Positions 10,213 to 21,639 of a stretch of 64,000 nucleotides of DNA are shown in pieces (positions within the stretch are counted from its first letter, which is position 1; every line of letters begins with the position of its first letter). Source of the DNA: Macrothele yani (Eukaryota > Arthropoda > Arachnida > Araneae > Macrothelidae); the NCBI GenBank assembly GCA_039090855.1, contig CM077023.1:78839127-78903126 (forward strand). Reading direction: 5' to 3'. Both the position numbers and the translations under genes were made by a program. The notes beneath the pieces are model-generated. The model made no database searches. It saw only the letters and a program-made list of their open reading frames with translations, and was not told the origin of the DNA.

Positions 10213-10757
10213 TTACACAGCTGCTAGGTTTTGCGAAAGCTACAGAAAAATAATTGCCTTCCATCCCCGCATCTCTGCAGTATCGATCACACAACTGTCA
10301 CTGGGGATGTGGTAGTAAGTGCTTCCTTCTAGTCATTTATTCTCTGCTCCATGATGGAAGGCATGGTGGGCAAGGTGAAGTCCACCGACACGGACACCTT
10401 TTCGCTGGGTAGAAACAAGTGACTCAAACATCTTCTCTCTTTCTCTTAGGTTCTACATCATTGTTATAATAGCCCTTATAGCAGGTGAACACTCAGAAAG
10501 GAATAGTGTCAATATTCACCCCTTAATGGCCACTCTGAATAACAAAGACAAGGGGAAAGCAACTTTTTTGATGCTGAGTTTCTTTCGCTCCACCTGCGTT
10601 CAGCCCACTTCTTAGACTGCGAATGTATTCGCTTGAGCAGATTTTAGCCCATCTGCTGGACCTGAGTTAATTCGTTCCAGCCGGTTAAAGGCTGGAGCGA
10701 ATGCAAGCTTACCATGGCGTTGCCAAGGGAAGCTTCATCCCAAAGAACAATCCCACT
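10213..10757. other. No gene; one imperfect hairpin
   Basis: Between two TRIM copies. ATTCGTTCCAGCC (10,669-10,681) pairs with GGCTGGAGCGAAT (10,689-10,701) with one G-U pair. No coding signal. Confidence 0.45.
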
Positions 10758-10758
10758 T

Positions 10759-11229
10759 ATGAAAACACAAATTTGCCAGTAGCGAGTAATTGAAACCGCA
10801 TCCTTCTGCTCCGGAGCCGAATGCTTTCCCAATTAAGCTACACCGGCCCGTGCTTATCACTGCTACTTGCCACCTTGACATGTAAGTCACCTCTGTAGAA
10901 CGTCACATATATCCACCTCTTGAGAAAGGTGGTGGCACGACATTGCAGGTTTCGAGTCAGCCACAAACCATGTTTGAAGTAACACTCTACAGAAGAAGTA
11001 ATTCTCACCAATTTCTGACGATGTGAGGAAGAAGCATCCCACATTTTTCGAAGAACCTAACTGACAGTAGATCCATTTTTACGTTCGGACGCCAATGTGA
11101 AAACACAAATTTGCCAGTGGTGATATCGAACCTCCGGAGTCGAATGCTTTCCCAACTAAGCTACACCGGAGCGTGCTTTTCACGGCTATTTGCCGTCTTG
11201 ACATGTAGGTCATTTCTGTAGTACGTCAA
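10759..11229 (-). mobile_element. TRIM-like element, copy III (decayed)
   Basis: Minus strand: 5' LTR about 11,229-11,096, PBS-like TGGCGTCCGAACG right after it, ~190-bp interior, 3' LTR 10,907-10,759 beginning TGTGACGTTCTACAGAGGTGA. Box A-like TAGCTTAGTTGGGAAAGC survives. The interior shares GGTTCTTCGAAAAATGTG with copy II and a related stretch with copy I. More diverged than copies I and II. Confidence 0.65.
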
Positions 11230-11773
11230 ATACTCTGGAATGAGTTGGCGCATATTGCACCGTATACTTCCGCTAAAGGAATGTTAATAAGAGAGACTAC
11301 TAAAACACTTTCTCACCAGGCGGCGTGTAATCATTACCTTTCAACTCAATTAGCACCTACATGGGCTATTCTGTTAGACCTGGATTCAAGCTAAACTTTA
11401 TCTAAATTGCATCACCAGGAACTGCACGCGAGCTATTTCGTTTGAAATGGACGAACGCCGTTTATTTTAATTTAATTTCTATTTTAATTAGAATTTCTCA
11501 GTTACAGTCTGTGTGTTGTTTGTGCCTTGACGAAGAGCCTGTATATGAGCAAAAGCTCAGCAGTTATCTCTACGGTATCTATTAAACCTGATTTTAATAC
11601 ATATCTTCAAGCCTCGTGCTTATTCACTGTTTGGCTTGTATTTAGTTATTTGGTATAAACTAAATGTTATGAAAGCCAGCGCATGAATTCCAGCAAAAAA
11701 AGCATTTTATTTGTATTTGTTAGTTTAATTCATTTCAAAAACAGTGAAAATTGACTATATATACGATATACAG
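11230..11773. other. No gene recognised
   Basis: AT-rich; nothing with family features. Confidence 0.45.
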
Positions 11774-11775
11774 TA

Positions 11776-14206
11776 TGAACTCAGAAGACAAAACATTAGA
11801 GATAAGTGTGACGGGTAGTTGACATGGGCATCCCCGGGCAGAGTGGAACAGACCCAAACTGAACGCAGGGAAAAAACAGTCCGACAGCAGGGTTCCCAAC
11901 AGAGTATCGTAATCGAAGAACATAGGTAAACGTAGTAATCTGAGCGACTTTGATCGTGGACGCATTGTCGGCGCAAGACAGATGGGTTACTCTATCTCCC
12001 AAGTGCTAAAAACCCTAGAGTTCCCGAGGGTGAGCGTGTCAAGGGTGTACCGCGAGGGTACATCAACGGTACCTGCGCCCAGAGAGCAAGCGGTGGTCGA
12101 CCACACGTCATTGTTGACCAGGATCGACGTAAGCTATCCAGACTCCTACAGGCCGACCTCTTGGCAACAGCCGCGCAAATCACATCCAGGTTAAATGACG
12201 GAGACCCAAACAGCGTCAGCGAGCAAGCTGGACTGCGCCCACTGCCCACCTTGGCTACGGGAGTCGACGTCCTACTCGTGTGCCGTTGCTAACTGTTCCC
12301 ATCGGACATCACGCCTCACCAGGTGCCGGTAACATCAAAACTGTACCTCTGCTGAGTGGCGCCGTGTCGTGTGGCCCGTTTTCAGCTGTACCGAGCTGAC
12401 GAGATTGTTCGGGTGTGGCTCCGATTGCATGAGGCCATCGCCCCGTCGTGCAGGGTCGGCTCTGTTCAAGGAGGTGGTGGCTCTGTGATGATTTGAGGAA
12501 CTTTCTCATTGGACAAATTAAGTCCCTTAGTGTGTCTGGAAACCGCTGCGCGCTGCCAGCCTGTATTGGTTGATAACCTAAATGTTTTCGCGACCTTCGC
12601 GCATCCTGTGGCCGATGGACTGTTTCAGCAGCACAATACGTCGCCCCACTGGGCCCCAATCACTCAACCATGGCTCAAGAAACACAAAGCTAAATTTGGG
12701 ACCATCCAGTGGTCTCCAAAGTCCCCGAATATAAACCCTGTTGAAGCTCTCTACGATGACGTGGAGCGGAACATCAGATCCATGGACCCTGGACAGACGT
12801 CTCCGGCATAGTTTTTGATAACGCTGCAACAGGCATGACTGGCATTATCTCCGGACATCCTCCGACATCTGGTGGAGTCGATGCTTCGGCGCGCACAGGC
12901 TGTTATTCGCGCTAGAGGAGGACCAACTCGCATTAGGTAAGCACACCGGACAAAACATTAGTCACCTCTAACAGAAATGACAGTAGGAAGTTACCGGTTG
13001 CACAGAGGGCGCCGTGATAGCATTGTTGGGAGATAAATAGCACTAACGTGGTCTACAGGATCATTTCTGTCTCGTGCAGTGGTGAAGGGCAACGTGTGTG
13101 TTGAATTTTGTCTGCAATATAGGTCGTAAGACAGACATGACTGAGTGGCAAAAAAGAGCCATCCTGATTGGCTGTGCCCACGGACACAAAGTGAATGAAG
13201 TCGCCCAATTTGTTGGTGTGTCGAAGCGTACTGTCCAGCGGGTCTACAAACAGTAGTGTAGTTCGCAGTCAATTGAAAATCGGCGACGTAACTGTGGCCG
13301 GAAAACGATTCTCACCAACAGGGACCGCCGCCATGTTTCACGCCTAGTAACTGCAAATCGGTTTCAAACCAGGCAATAATTGCTCCAAACAGTCAATGAA
13401 AGTCCACTCCAACTAATTTCCGAAAGGACATTGCAACGAGAACTGAATGCAATGGACATCTGGAGCAGAGTTCCACGGAAGAGGTTTTTTTAACAGCAAG
13501 TCGCACGTTATCAACGGGCTCAGAGGAACCAAAACTTTACTGTGGAGGATTGGAAACGAGTAATTTGGCCTGATTAGTCTGATTTTTGTTTGTACTCCAG
13601 TGTGGGAGGCGACGAGTGCATTGCAGACCCAATAAAGCCTTTAATCCTGATTGTGTCGAAGGTGTTGTTCAAGCTGGAGGGGGTTCTGCGATGTTTTGGG
13701 TATGTTTTCCGTACCACGAAATGGGCCCTCCCGTTGCAGTGACGATTAATTTGAACCAGCATGCGTACCTCCACATTCTGAATGACGAAGTGTTGCCCTT
13801 TGCCCCACATCTCCAGGAGCAGCATCCCATTGCCCCTCCTGTCTTGCCGCGTACACAGGGCTAAAACTGTGTCTGAGTGGCACGACGAACAATCAGCAAC
13901 ACTGTCTCACCCCGACTGGCCCGCCAAATCTCCAGATTTAAATCCTATTGAAAATCTGTGGGATCATTTGGAACAGAAGGTGAAACGCAGGAATAGACAC
14001 CCACGTACTCTGGCGGAACTTCGGGACCAATTGACGCACGAGTGACTGCAAATCGATGTTCAATACATCCACAACCTTGTGGAGTCTCTACCACACCGGA
14101 TTCATTCTGTTATGAAGGCAAGAGGTGCCGTCACCCGTTCTGATAGGGGTGACTAATTTTTGTCCGGTGTGCTTAGGTATCTTTAATGTTTTGTCCGTTG
14201 AGTGAA
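11776..14206 (+). pseudogene. Tc1-like transposon, family A, copy 1
   Basis: Inverted ends (TGAACTCAGAAGACAAAAC at left; TTCACTCAACGGACAAAAC as right complement), each followed by ATTARAGATA, flanked by TA at 11,774 and 14,207. The + strand has an HTH (LSDFDRGRIVGARQMGYSISQV, ~11,940-12,010), a degraded core, LFQQHNTSPHWAPITQPWL (second motif, Asp replaced by His) and SPNINPVEALYDDVE (~12,725-12,770). Stops and frameshifts abound. Another transposon is inserted near its right end (12,940-14,173). A second copy of this family lies at 20,227-23,037 on the minus strand. Confidence 0.78.
12940..14173 (+). pseudogene. Tc1-like transposon nested in family A element
   Basis: Ends AGCACACCGGACAAAA (inverse at 14,158-14,173) with TA on both sides (12,938-12,939 and 14,174-14,175). 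+ strand: MTEWQKRAILIGCAHGHKVNEVAQFVGVSKRTVQRVY (HTH, from 13,137), a core with several stops, VEDWKRVIWPD-stop-SDF (~13,545; the usual SDE motif damaged) and SPDLNPIENLWDHLEQKVKRR (~13,930-13,990; Glu motif intact). It inserted into the older element and is itself inactive. Confidence 0.82.
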
Positions 14207-14288
14207 TAATAAAAATATCTTCTTCTCGCTCGTTACTGAACATATTAAAATGTAAGAATGTATAACGAATGAGAATGATTTCTTTTTT

Positions 14289-14500
14289 TGTTTCTGGGTT
14301 TTACGATCACCATGAACAATTCATAGAGCTATAAGCAATTGCTAGTTTCTAATTTGGGGCCACTAGTTCCAATGAAGGGAGAGGGCTTGAGCTGTACAGG
14401 ACAAACGCACCACTCTTGCCTCATCTCGGACTCGAACCTGGGCCTATTTCGGACGAATAGTAAGAAACTAGTTTCTGACCATTCGGCGACAAGACTAATT
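14289..14500 (-). mobile_element. Diverged SINE-A
   Basis: Retains the SINE-A body in reverse orientation (GGTTTTACGATCACCATGA, CTAATTTGGGGCCACTAG, TTCCAATGAAGGGAGAG, GACTCGAACCTGGGC) but the tRNA-like head is eroded. Confidence 0.65.
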
Positions 14501-15529
14501 TTTCATCTACAAAGGTGTAGAAAATTACCCCAGCTCATTCATTTATTCGAAAAATTAATGCATTTTTATAAAAGTACAAGAGAAACTATTCCTGAGTTGG
14601 AAAGTTTTATTTTATAAATGATTTTTTTCTCTCATGTATCATATATAGAGTTTTAATGAAACAATGTCAATTGCATTTTTCGATTTCAAATTTCGAACTC
14701 CAAACTCCTATCTTTTTTTATTACTGATGCATTATTTCAGATTCCATGAGTGAAGGTCGCTGAAATGACTTCTGGGACGGCGGAGCTATGCCGCAAGTGT
14801 TAACGATTGCTTTCGATGATGGGAACTATAAAACTCACAAAACTCTTACGTGAGCCCTGAGAGATATTTTATTTCTCTCCAAGGCTACTCCGTCGTTCTG
14901 GCGATCAGGAAAAACTCATTTGGGAATGAAGTTTTATTTTTCTTCTTCTCTCCACAGAAGAACTCTAAAATATAATGGCTTTGCTCAGGAGGCGTTTTCT
15001 GGATTTTACGGGCCAATGCCAATGGTCAAAGAAAGTTTTCATGACCATAAAAAGAAAAGTTGTCTGTACTGCATCATTGGGCAAAAACGCATATTCTTAG
15101 CAGGGCGTGGCGCTTTCTTGCGCAAAAACTTCTATGCAGTAACTTAATATCAGGGCGATGCGTTATGATTGGTTTAAGATGCTCGTGACTGGTGAAATAT
15201 TTCAGATTGAATCCTGATATTATTTTCAATTTTTATCTGCAAAGCACTCATGTTAGTCCCCTTCTTCACTGCCGGAAATGGACTTTGTGCTGTAGCAGAA
15301 TGAAAATGAACACAGTGAAAAACTAAATACAAACATACATAACATACATAAGAAAGAACGGAGTAACATATTTTCGTTTTAAATTCCACCGAATGCTGAA
15401 TCTATATAAATTCATAGCAAAAAAAAAAAAAAAAATGCTCGTTCTATATTTTTTATCCTTCCCTGCAATCACATTCTCCAGATTAGAAAAAGAAAAAACA
15501 TATCATATCTGGAGCAAACTTTAGAGTGC
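14501..15529. other. No gene recognised
   Basis: AT-rich sequence with an A-run at 15,420-15,435. No protein family recognised. Confidence 0.45.
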
Positions 15530-15708
15530 TGCCGCAGTAGCCGAGTTGTATGAAGCTCTGTTCATCCAAGATGGACCAGAACTCGAACCCCGAAACGAGG
15601 CATAATTAGTGGGTTTGTCTGATAACTTTGATTTTCCCCTTCCCTGAAATCAGTGGCTCCAAGTTAGGGAAGGACGACTGCTTATAACCCTTAGTGTTTC
15701 AGTGCTCA
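15530..15708 (+). mobile_element. Old, diverged SINE-A
   Basis: GCCGCAGTAGCCGAGTTGTA, ACTCGAACCCCG, CCCCTTCCCTGAAATCAGTGG, AGTTAGGGAAGGACGACTGC follow the SINE-A order with many changes. Confidence 0.6.
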
Positions 15709-15927
15709 CGCTAAAAAAAGAGTGATAACAAAATCAAAGTTATCTTACGAGCACTGTCCCAAAATAAAACTTTTATTTCGTAGGTAAAACAACGGTGCAC
15801 CATCGGATGAATTTGACGGTAATTCACAGCGTCCGTCGTATGCACAGTTGCAATTTTTTTCTGGGGCGGATTATCATGTTCATGACATCTATTAACATAT
15901 GAACAGTACTCCATTAATTTGATATAT

Positions 15928-16153
15928 GCCGCCCCGGTGGCGCAGGTCTCTGATCATTCGTCCGTAAGGGGTCCGGGTTCGAATCCCGGTCAGGCATGGA
16001 TGTTGTGTTTGTCTTACGGCACTGGCTCTCTCCCTTCCCTGGAACCAGTGACCCTAAATTAGGGACGGGTGACTGCTTATAGCCCATTGAGTTGCTCACG
16101 GTGGTCGTTAAACCTCCAATCAAAAAAAAAAAAAAAAAAAAAAATCAAAAAAA
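15928..16153 (+). mobile_element. SINE-A, well preserved, with 13-bp target duplication
   Basis: Runs from GCCGCCCCGGTGGCGCAG to CGTTAAACCTCCAATC plus an A-rich tail. TAATTTGATATAT flanks it at 15,915-15,927 and 16,154-16,166. Box B is intact (GGTTCGAATCCCGG); about 15 bases between box A and box B are missing relative to other copies. Confidence 0.88.
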
Positions 16154-16195
16154 TAATTTGATATATTAATTAATATCGATATACAATCTTTGTCA

Positions 16196-17580
16196 AAAGA
16201 AACGAAACGCCCCATGAATGTAGTTCGATCCTGATGAATCACCACATGCAAGTACCTCAAGGTCGAATATGCAAATGATTAAAAAATAATGACCAATGAC
16301 AAAATAGTGGCCTTCAACAGCGCATTTGGGCCGCGTATCGACGAGGGTATATCAAGAGCAAAGCTCGAACGCAGGGACGATTGTGACAGGAGATTGCGGT
16401 TGCATTAACTTCCACGAACAGTGAGGATGCCTCGACGTCGGATCAGTGTACAATACGAGCAGCTGAGCGAGTTTGGCAGAGGACGTATAATTGGGCTGAG
16501 CGAGGCCGGTTGGTCAAGTCACCATATCGCCGGGCATTTAGGTCGGAGCGACGCGGTAGTCAGACGATGTTGGCGCCAATGTGTCGAGAAGGGCACAACT
16601 CAACGACACGAGGGCGGTGGACGACTGAAGGCAACGACAGAACGCGAGAATCGTTCGATTATGAGAGCAGCAACAACAAAACCGAATTCGTTGCTCTCAA
16701 CCATTTGTGGCCATGTTGCGTCGTCAACAAGTACGGAAGTGGCCATCTGTACTGTTGCCAGACGACTTGCGACACGGAGACTACATTCTAGGAGGCCACT
16801 CCGCCGCCAACCACTGACGAGGGAGCATCACTGACACCGGGTGCAGTGCTGTCGGACCCGATCAACGTGGGATAGTGTCCAGTGGCGTCGTGTTGTCTTT
16901 AGTGATGAGTCACGTTTGCATTTGGTGCTGATGACCAGCGAATACGTGTCTGGAGACGAGCCTGCCAGCGCACGGATCTTGCCTTTACCGTGGAACGGCA
17001 TACGGCGCGCACACTGGGAGTGACTGTCTGGGGAGCCATTTCCTACGATAGCCGAACACCCTTGGTAGTCTTCCGTACCACAATCACAGCTCAACGGCGC
17101 GTCGACGACATTCTACGACCTGTTGCAGCATGACCGAGCAATTTTCAACAGGCTAAATCCCGACCACACACAGCACGGCCCTCCCAGGCTTGCTTTTGTA
17201 ATGTGGATACCCTTCCATGGATGGCCAGCCCGATCGCCCGACCTTTCACCTATTGAACATGTTTGTGACTTGATGAGATGCCACCTATGCCCATCCATGA
17301 ATGTCGGCGAACTGTCCCGCATTTTGGACACCATCAGTCATGCTACACGGCAGGACAGTTCCTGCGAACTGTATACGTCTATGCCACACCGAGTAAACGC
17401 TTGTATCCGAGCCAGAGGTGGCGCTACGACGTACTGATTTGTTCTACTCGTGTAACTGTTTTATCCGAATAAATGGGTCAACTGCTCTGGAATTGCAGTC
17501 ATTTCCTTTCCTTTACATATACACTATACACACTAATTTTCATTTTGATTGGATAATTCCTTTTGGTGCTTCGTTTTTTT
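16196..17580 (+). pseudogene. Tc1-like transposon, family E
   Basis: + strand frame from 16,421: MRMPRRRISVQYEQLSEFGRGRIIGLSEAGWSSHHIAGHLGRS (HTH), then ATTERENRSIMRAA. In other frames come WRRVVFSDESRLHLV (first Asp), a damaged second motif and RSPDLSPIEHVCDLM (Glu). The C-terminal TPSKRLYPSQRW/HRVNACIRARGG marks the end near 17,435. Ends carry AAACGAA(A/G)C adjacent to A- or T-runs. A closely related copy is at 43,577-45,075. It has at least three frameshifts. Confidence 0.82.
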
Positions 17581-17589
17581 TTTTTTTTT

Positions 17590-17620
<31 letters not shown>

Positions 17621-17621
17621 C
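17574..17621. repeat. T-run followed by (TTG)n microsatellite
   Basis: About 18 T followed by ~10 TTG units, adjoining the right end of the Tc1. Confidence 0.9.
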
Positions 17622-17993
17622 GTTCTGTTTTTTTACAAAGAGTGTATTATTGACTAGATATTAAAATGGTATAACCAAAATAAGCATCATTATTGAGCGA
17701 ATTAAACAACAGATATTAACAAAGCCCTTTACAAATTTTGAAGTTGTGAATCCGTTTATTGGTGTAAATATGACATGAATGGTAAGTCAGATAATATTAT
17801 ATTCATTCATTAACAAAGTACTTTATAAGAAAAAAAGATGAAGAATGCATTCCATTAGGAATGATAAGATAAAAACAATGCAAGCACTTTATCATAAATA
17901 TATCTGTAACATAAAGGCAATATACTGAAGAACTGTGTGTCTTCTATCTGGGGTATATCGTTTCGGAATAAACAGTGGCAACTGCATTTTATT

Positions 17994-19879
17994 AGCACGT
18001 CTTTTGCAAAAAATGATCGTGCTAATGTTACCGGTTTGTCCGTCCGTCCGTCCGCCTGTACCCACGATATCTCTGCAACTATTAGTCCGATGTGAAAAAT
18101 TACTTTTGCATTGGGAAGCTTGAAATATGCGAATGATGATCATTCATTTCATTTTTTACGATGTACAATTTCGCCGCTAGAGGGCGTAAATGCAGGTGAT
18201 TTCGAATTCAAAAATACGTTTTATTCCACATATTTGCTTCTAAACATCCGATTGAAAAAATTATTTTATCTTTCGATTCCATTTATGTCGAAGAATATTT
18301 TAGATATAGTTACTTTTTCAAATTACGCACCGATTTTCCGCTAGGGGGCGTAAAAATAAATTACATTTTTCCTGATAACTCTTCTTCTAAAACTCCGATT
18401 TGAAATTTTTTTCTGCAGCGGATACACCTCCTGATGGAAAATCTTTTGCATATAATTTCAAATTTTTTGGTAAAGAATACTTTGGCCACCAGGGGGCGTA
18501 AGTGTTAATTTTTGCTTCTGATGTCTTTGCCATAAAATCTTAGCTTCTAAAATATCGAGTGTAAAAATTCTTTCGTGGACTGATGCCACTCACATCGATA
18601 CACCTTTTCGGAATATTTTCTTTTTAAAATATTCCACAGTTTCTCCGAGGTGGGGCGTAGATGTATATCTTATTTTTGTCAATATCTCCACTTCTAGGAG
18701 TCTAATTTGAAAAATTCCTTCTTTGTTGGATAGTGTTTTCCATGTGACATGTTTTTAATATAATTTCAAAATTTTCAAGTAATTCATAGACTTTCCGCTA
18801 GGGGGCGTTGAGGTAAATTGCGTTTCCCTCTATATCTCTGCTTCTAAATCTCCGATTTGAAAAATTCTTTCTGCACCGGATACAGCTCCTGATGGGAAAT
18901 CGTTTGCACATAATTTTTAATTTTTGTAAAGAAATTGTTTGGCCACCAGGGGCTTAAACCTTAATTTCCGCTTCTGATGTATTTGCAGCAAAATATGAGC
19001 TTCTAAAATCTAGATTGCAAAAAAGTCGTTTGTTGACCGATACTACTCATGTCGACAAACCTTTTAGGAACATTTTCTTCTTGAAATAATGCATAGTTTC
19101 TATGCCAGGGGGCGTAGATGTATATCTTACTTTTGTCAATATCTGTACTTCTAGGAGTCCGATTTGAAAAATTCCTTCTTTGTTGGATAGTGTTTCCGAT
19201 GCGAAATGTTTTCCTTAAAAATTCAAAATTTTCATGTAAATAATAGACTTTCCGCTAGGGAGCACAAAAATAAATTGCGTTTTCTGCGTTATTTCTGTTT
19301 CTAAAACTCCGATTTGAAAAATTCTTCCTGCATCGCAAACAAGACCTGATGGAAAATATTTTTCACATAATTTCTAATGTTTGGTAAAGAATGGTTTGGC
19401 CACCAGGAGGCATAAGTGTTAATTTCTGCTTCTGACGCATTTGTAGCAAAATCTGGGGTCCTGAAAACTCGACTAAATTTCTTTTTTCTTGAACCTATAC
19501 CGCTTATATGGAAAAACCTTTTGATAATACTTTCTTCCTAAAATATTGCATGGTTTTCCTACCAGGGGACGTAAAGTCACGTCTTATTTTTGTCGATATC
19601 TCTGTTTCTAAGAGTCCGATTTGAAAAATTCTTTCTGTGTTGGAGAGCGCTTCCGGTGCGAAATGTTTTTCATATAAATTCATGTTTTTCTTAACGCACA
19701 AGTCTGCAACCAGAGGGCGTAAGCTTACGATTCCGTTTACAGCAATATATGAGGGATTAAAAACCGATTGAAAAACTTCTTTCTTCCGTCAGATACTATT
19801 GTTTTCCATACCGGTTCCATTGACATTGAATAGCTTTGATAAATTTAATTTGCGTCAGAACGGATTCAAAAGACGTGCT
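17994..19879 (+). mobile_element. TIR-bounded modular element with CTCF-like motif array
   Basis: A perfect 13-bp inverted repeat, AGCACGTCTTTTG (17,994-18,006) and its complement (19,867-19,879), is flanked by TATT on both sides. After a (GTCC)n head (18,029-18,052) come 11 modules of 147-164 bp. Each holds a G-rich motif such as CCGCTAGGGGGCG or CCACCAGGGGGCGTAAG, followed by a conserved TCTGCTTCTAAAACTCCGAT and TTTGAAAAATTCTT. Three module types repeat as a 457-bp higher-order unit (18,338/18,795/19,252). No transposase is seen. It does not match a family I know. Relatives lie at 37,555-38,180 and 38,500-40,665 on the minus strand. Confidence 0.7.
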
Positions 19880-20224
19880 TATTACACCCGAAAATTCGGT
19901 GTCATCTTTCTTGTTTTTATTATTCTGATGGTATGTTTCGTTGAATGCTTAATTACTTCTAGAAAAGAGAAATGCTGGTTATGGACCTAGAAGCTTGACC
20001 ACAGACATTCACTTTGCCGGAAGAATTTTTATGCGGACCCGCAGGTAACAGAAATTGCTGAAAACTCTTCATCTTACCCTGTCCTAGCGGGTTAGAACAG
20101 CTAAGGTTAGGGATCATTCGGTAGTGGATTAGAACAGCTAAGGGTAAGAGGTCATAATGGCCACTGCCCTGGTTAGCTGGCTTCAAAAGAACAATTTTAT
20201 CCCCGGTTTTGTCTCAATAAGATT
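19880..20224. other. No gene; short internal duplication
   Basis: A ~32-bp stretch with TTAGAACAGCTAAGG is repeated at 20,091 and 20,128. Nothing else recognised. Confidence 0.5.
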
Positions 20225-21395
20225 TACGCTCAATGAAAAAAACATTAGAGATACCTATCTAATAGCGCATGTTAGTCCTTTTATAGCGCAAATAACAGCC
20301 TGTTCAAGCCGAGACATCGAGACCACCAGCTGACGGGGGTTTTCGGAGGTAATGACAGACATGTCTGTTACAGCATTGTCCACAACTCCAGCTGAGACGT
20401 CGGTCCAGGATCCATGGGTCTGATATTTCGCTCAACGGCATCCAAGAGAGCTTCCACAGGGTTTGAATCCGAGGACTTTGGGGGCTACCACTTGATGATG
20501 TTGTTCCTAGAGCCATGCGTGGGTGGTTGCTGCCCGGTAGGGCGGCGCATTGTTCTGCTGAAACAGATCATCGGCCGCAGGATCCGCAAAGGTCATGAGA
20601 ACGTTCAGGTGATCAGCCAGCACATGCTGTTCAGACACAGCGGTTGAGGACCTCTCCATGCACACTAAGGTACCTAATGTGTCCCACGAGAAAGCTCCGC
20701 AAACCACCACAGAGCCACCATCTCCTTGATCAGAGCCGACCTGGCACGAAGGGGCTATAGCCTCATGCTGTCGAAGCCACACCCGCACAATCCCGTCAGC
20801 TTGATACAGCTTACAACGGGATTCATTTGGCCACACGACGCGGTGTCACTCTGCAGAGGTCCACTTTTGATGTTCCAGGCACCAGGTGAAGCGTAATGTC
20901 CGGCGCGAGCAGTCCACAGTGTCATACAAGTAGGCCATCGGCTCCCGTAGCCCAAGGTATGCAACGTGCGTCGTACCGTTCGTTTGCTGACGCTGCTTGG
21001 GCCTCTGACATTTAACCTGGAAGTGATTTACGCCGCCGTTGCCAAGCGGTCGATCTGTAGGAACATGGATAGTCTATGTCGACCCCGGTCATCAATGGCG
21101 TGTGATCGGCTACAGCTTGCTCTCTAGGTTCTGGCACGTCCGTCGATGCTATATTCGTGGTACACCCTTGATACGGTTCCCGTTGGGAACCCTAGTGTTC
21201 TCACCATTTTGGCGATAGAAAGACCCAGCTGACTTTCGTCCACGACGAAAGTCGCTCAGATCACCACGTGTACCCATGTTTGTCGATTGCGTTACACTGT
21301 AAGAAAGCCCTGCTGTCCGTCTACACTGGTGGTAAAACATACAAAGTAAAGGGACAAACCGATAGAACAAACAGCGGACATTGGTATGTACTCAG

Positions 21396-21513
21396 GTAGC
21401 ACAGCTTTGTAATTTAACGTAGGCCCAACGTTGAGCCAGCGTCTTTTAGGAATAGAAGACGGTGGCTCAGTGTTGGGTTGTTGGGCCTACGTTAAATTGC
21501 AAGGTTGTGTTAC
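21396..21513. mobile_element. Palindromic MITE (~118 bp)
   Basis: Nearly the whole segment folds on itself: left arm GTAGCACAGCTTTGTAATTT, AACGTAGGCCCAAC, GTTGAGCC, and core GTCTTTT/AGAAGAC, pairing with the right arm ending AAATTGCAAGGTTGTGTTAC. It has no coding capacity, as expected of a foldback MITE. Confidence 0.75.
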
Positions 21514-21639
21514 GTGGGATACATTAGTCACACACCTAAACAAATCGCAGTGCACGGTCAAATAACGTACTCTGACGTTCGATATACAAATATCTCGCAG
21601 TTCCGTAAAAACAGCTTACCCTACCCTGAGTGTCTTATT

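Noticed and set aside
17935..18123. A peptide rich in SVRPSVRPP as a gene
   Set aside because: It reads through the (GTCC)n head of the modular element; no other coding evidence.
17994..19879. CRISPR array
   Set aside because: Modules are ~150 bp and diverged along their whole length, with no short identical repeat and unique spacers; no cas-like genes; eukaryotic context.
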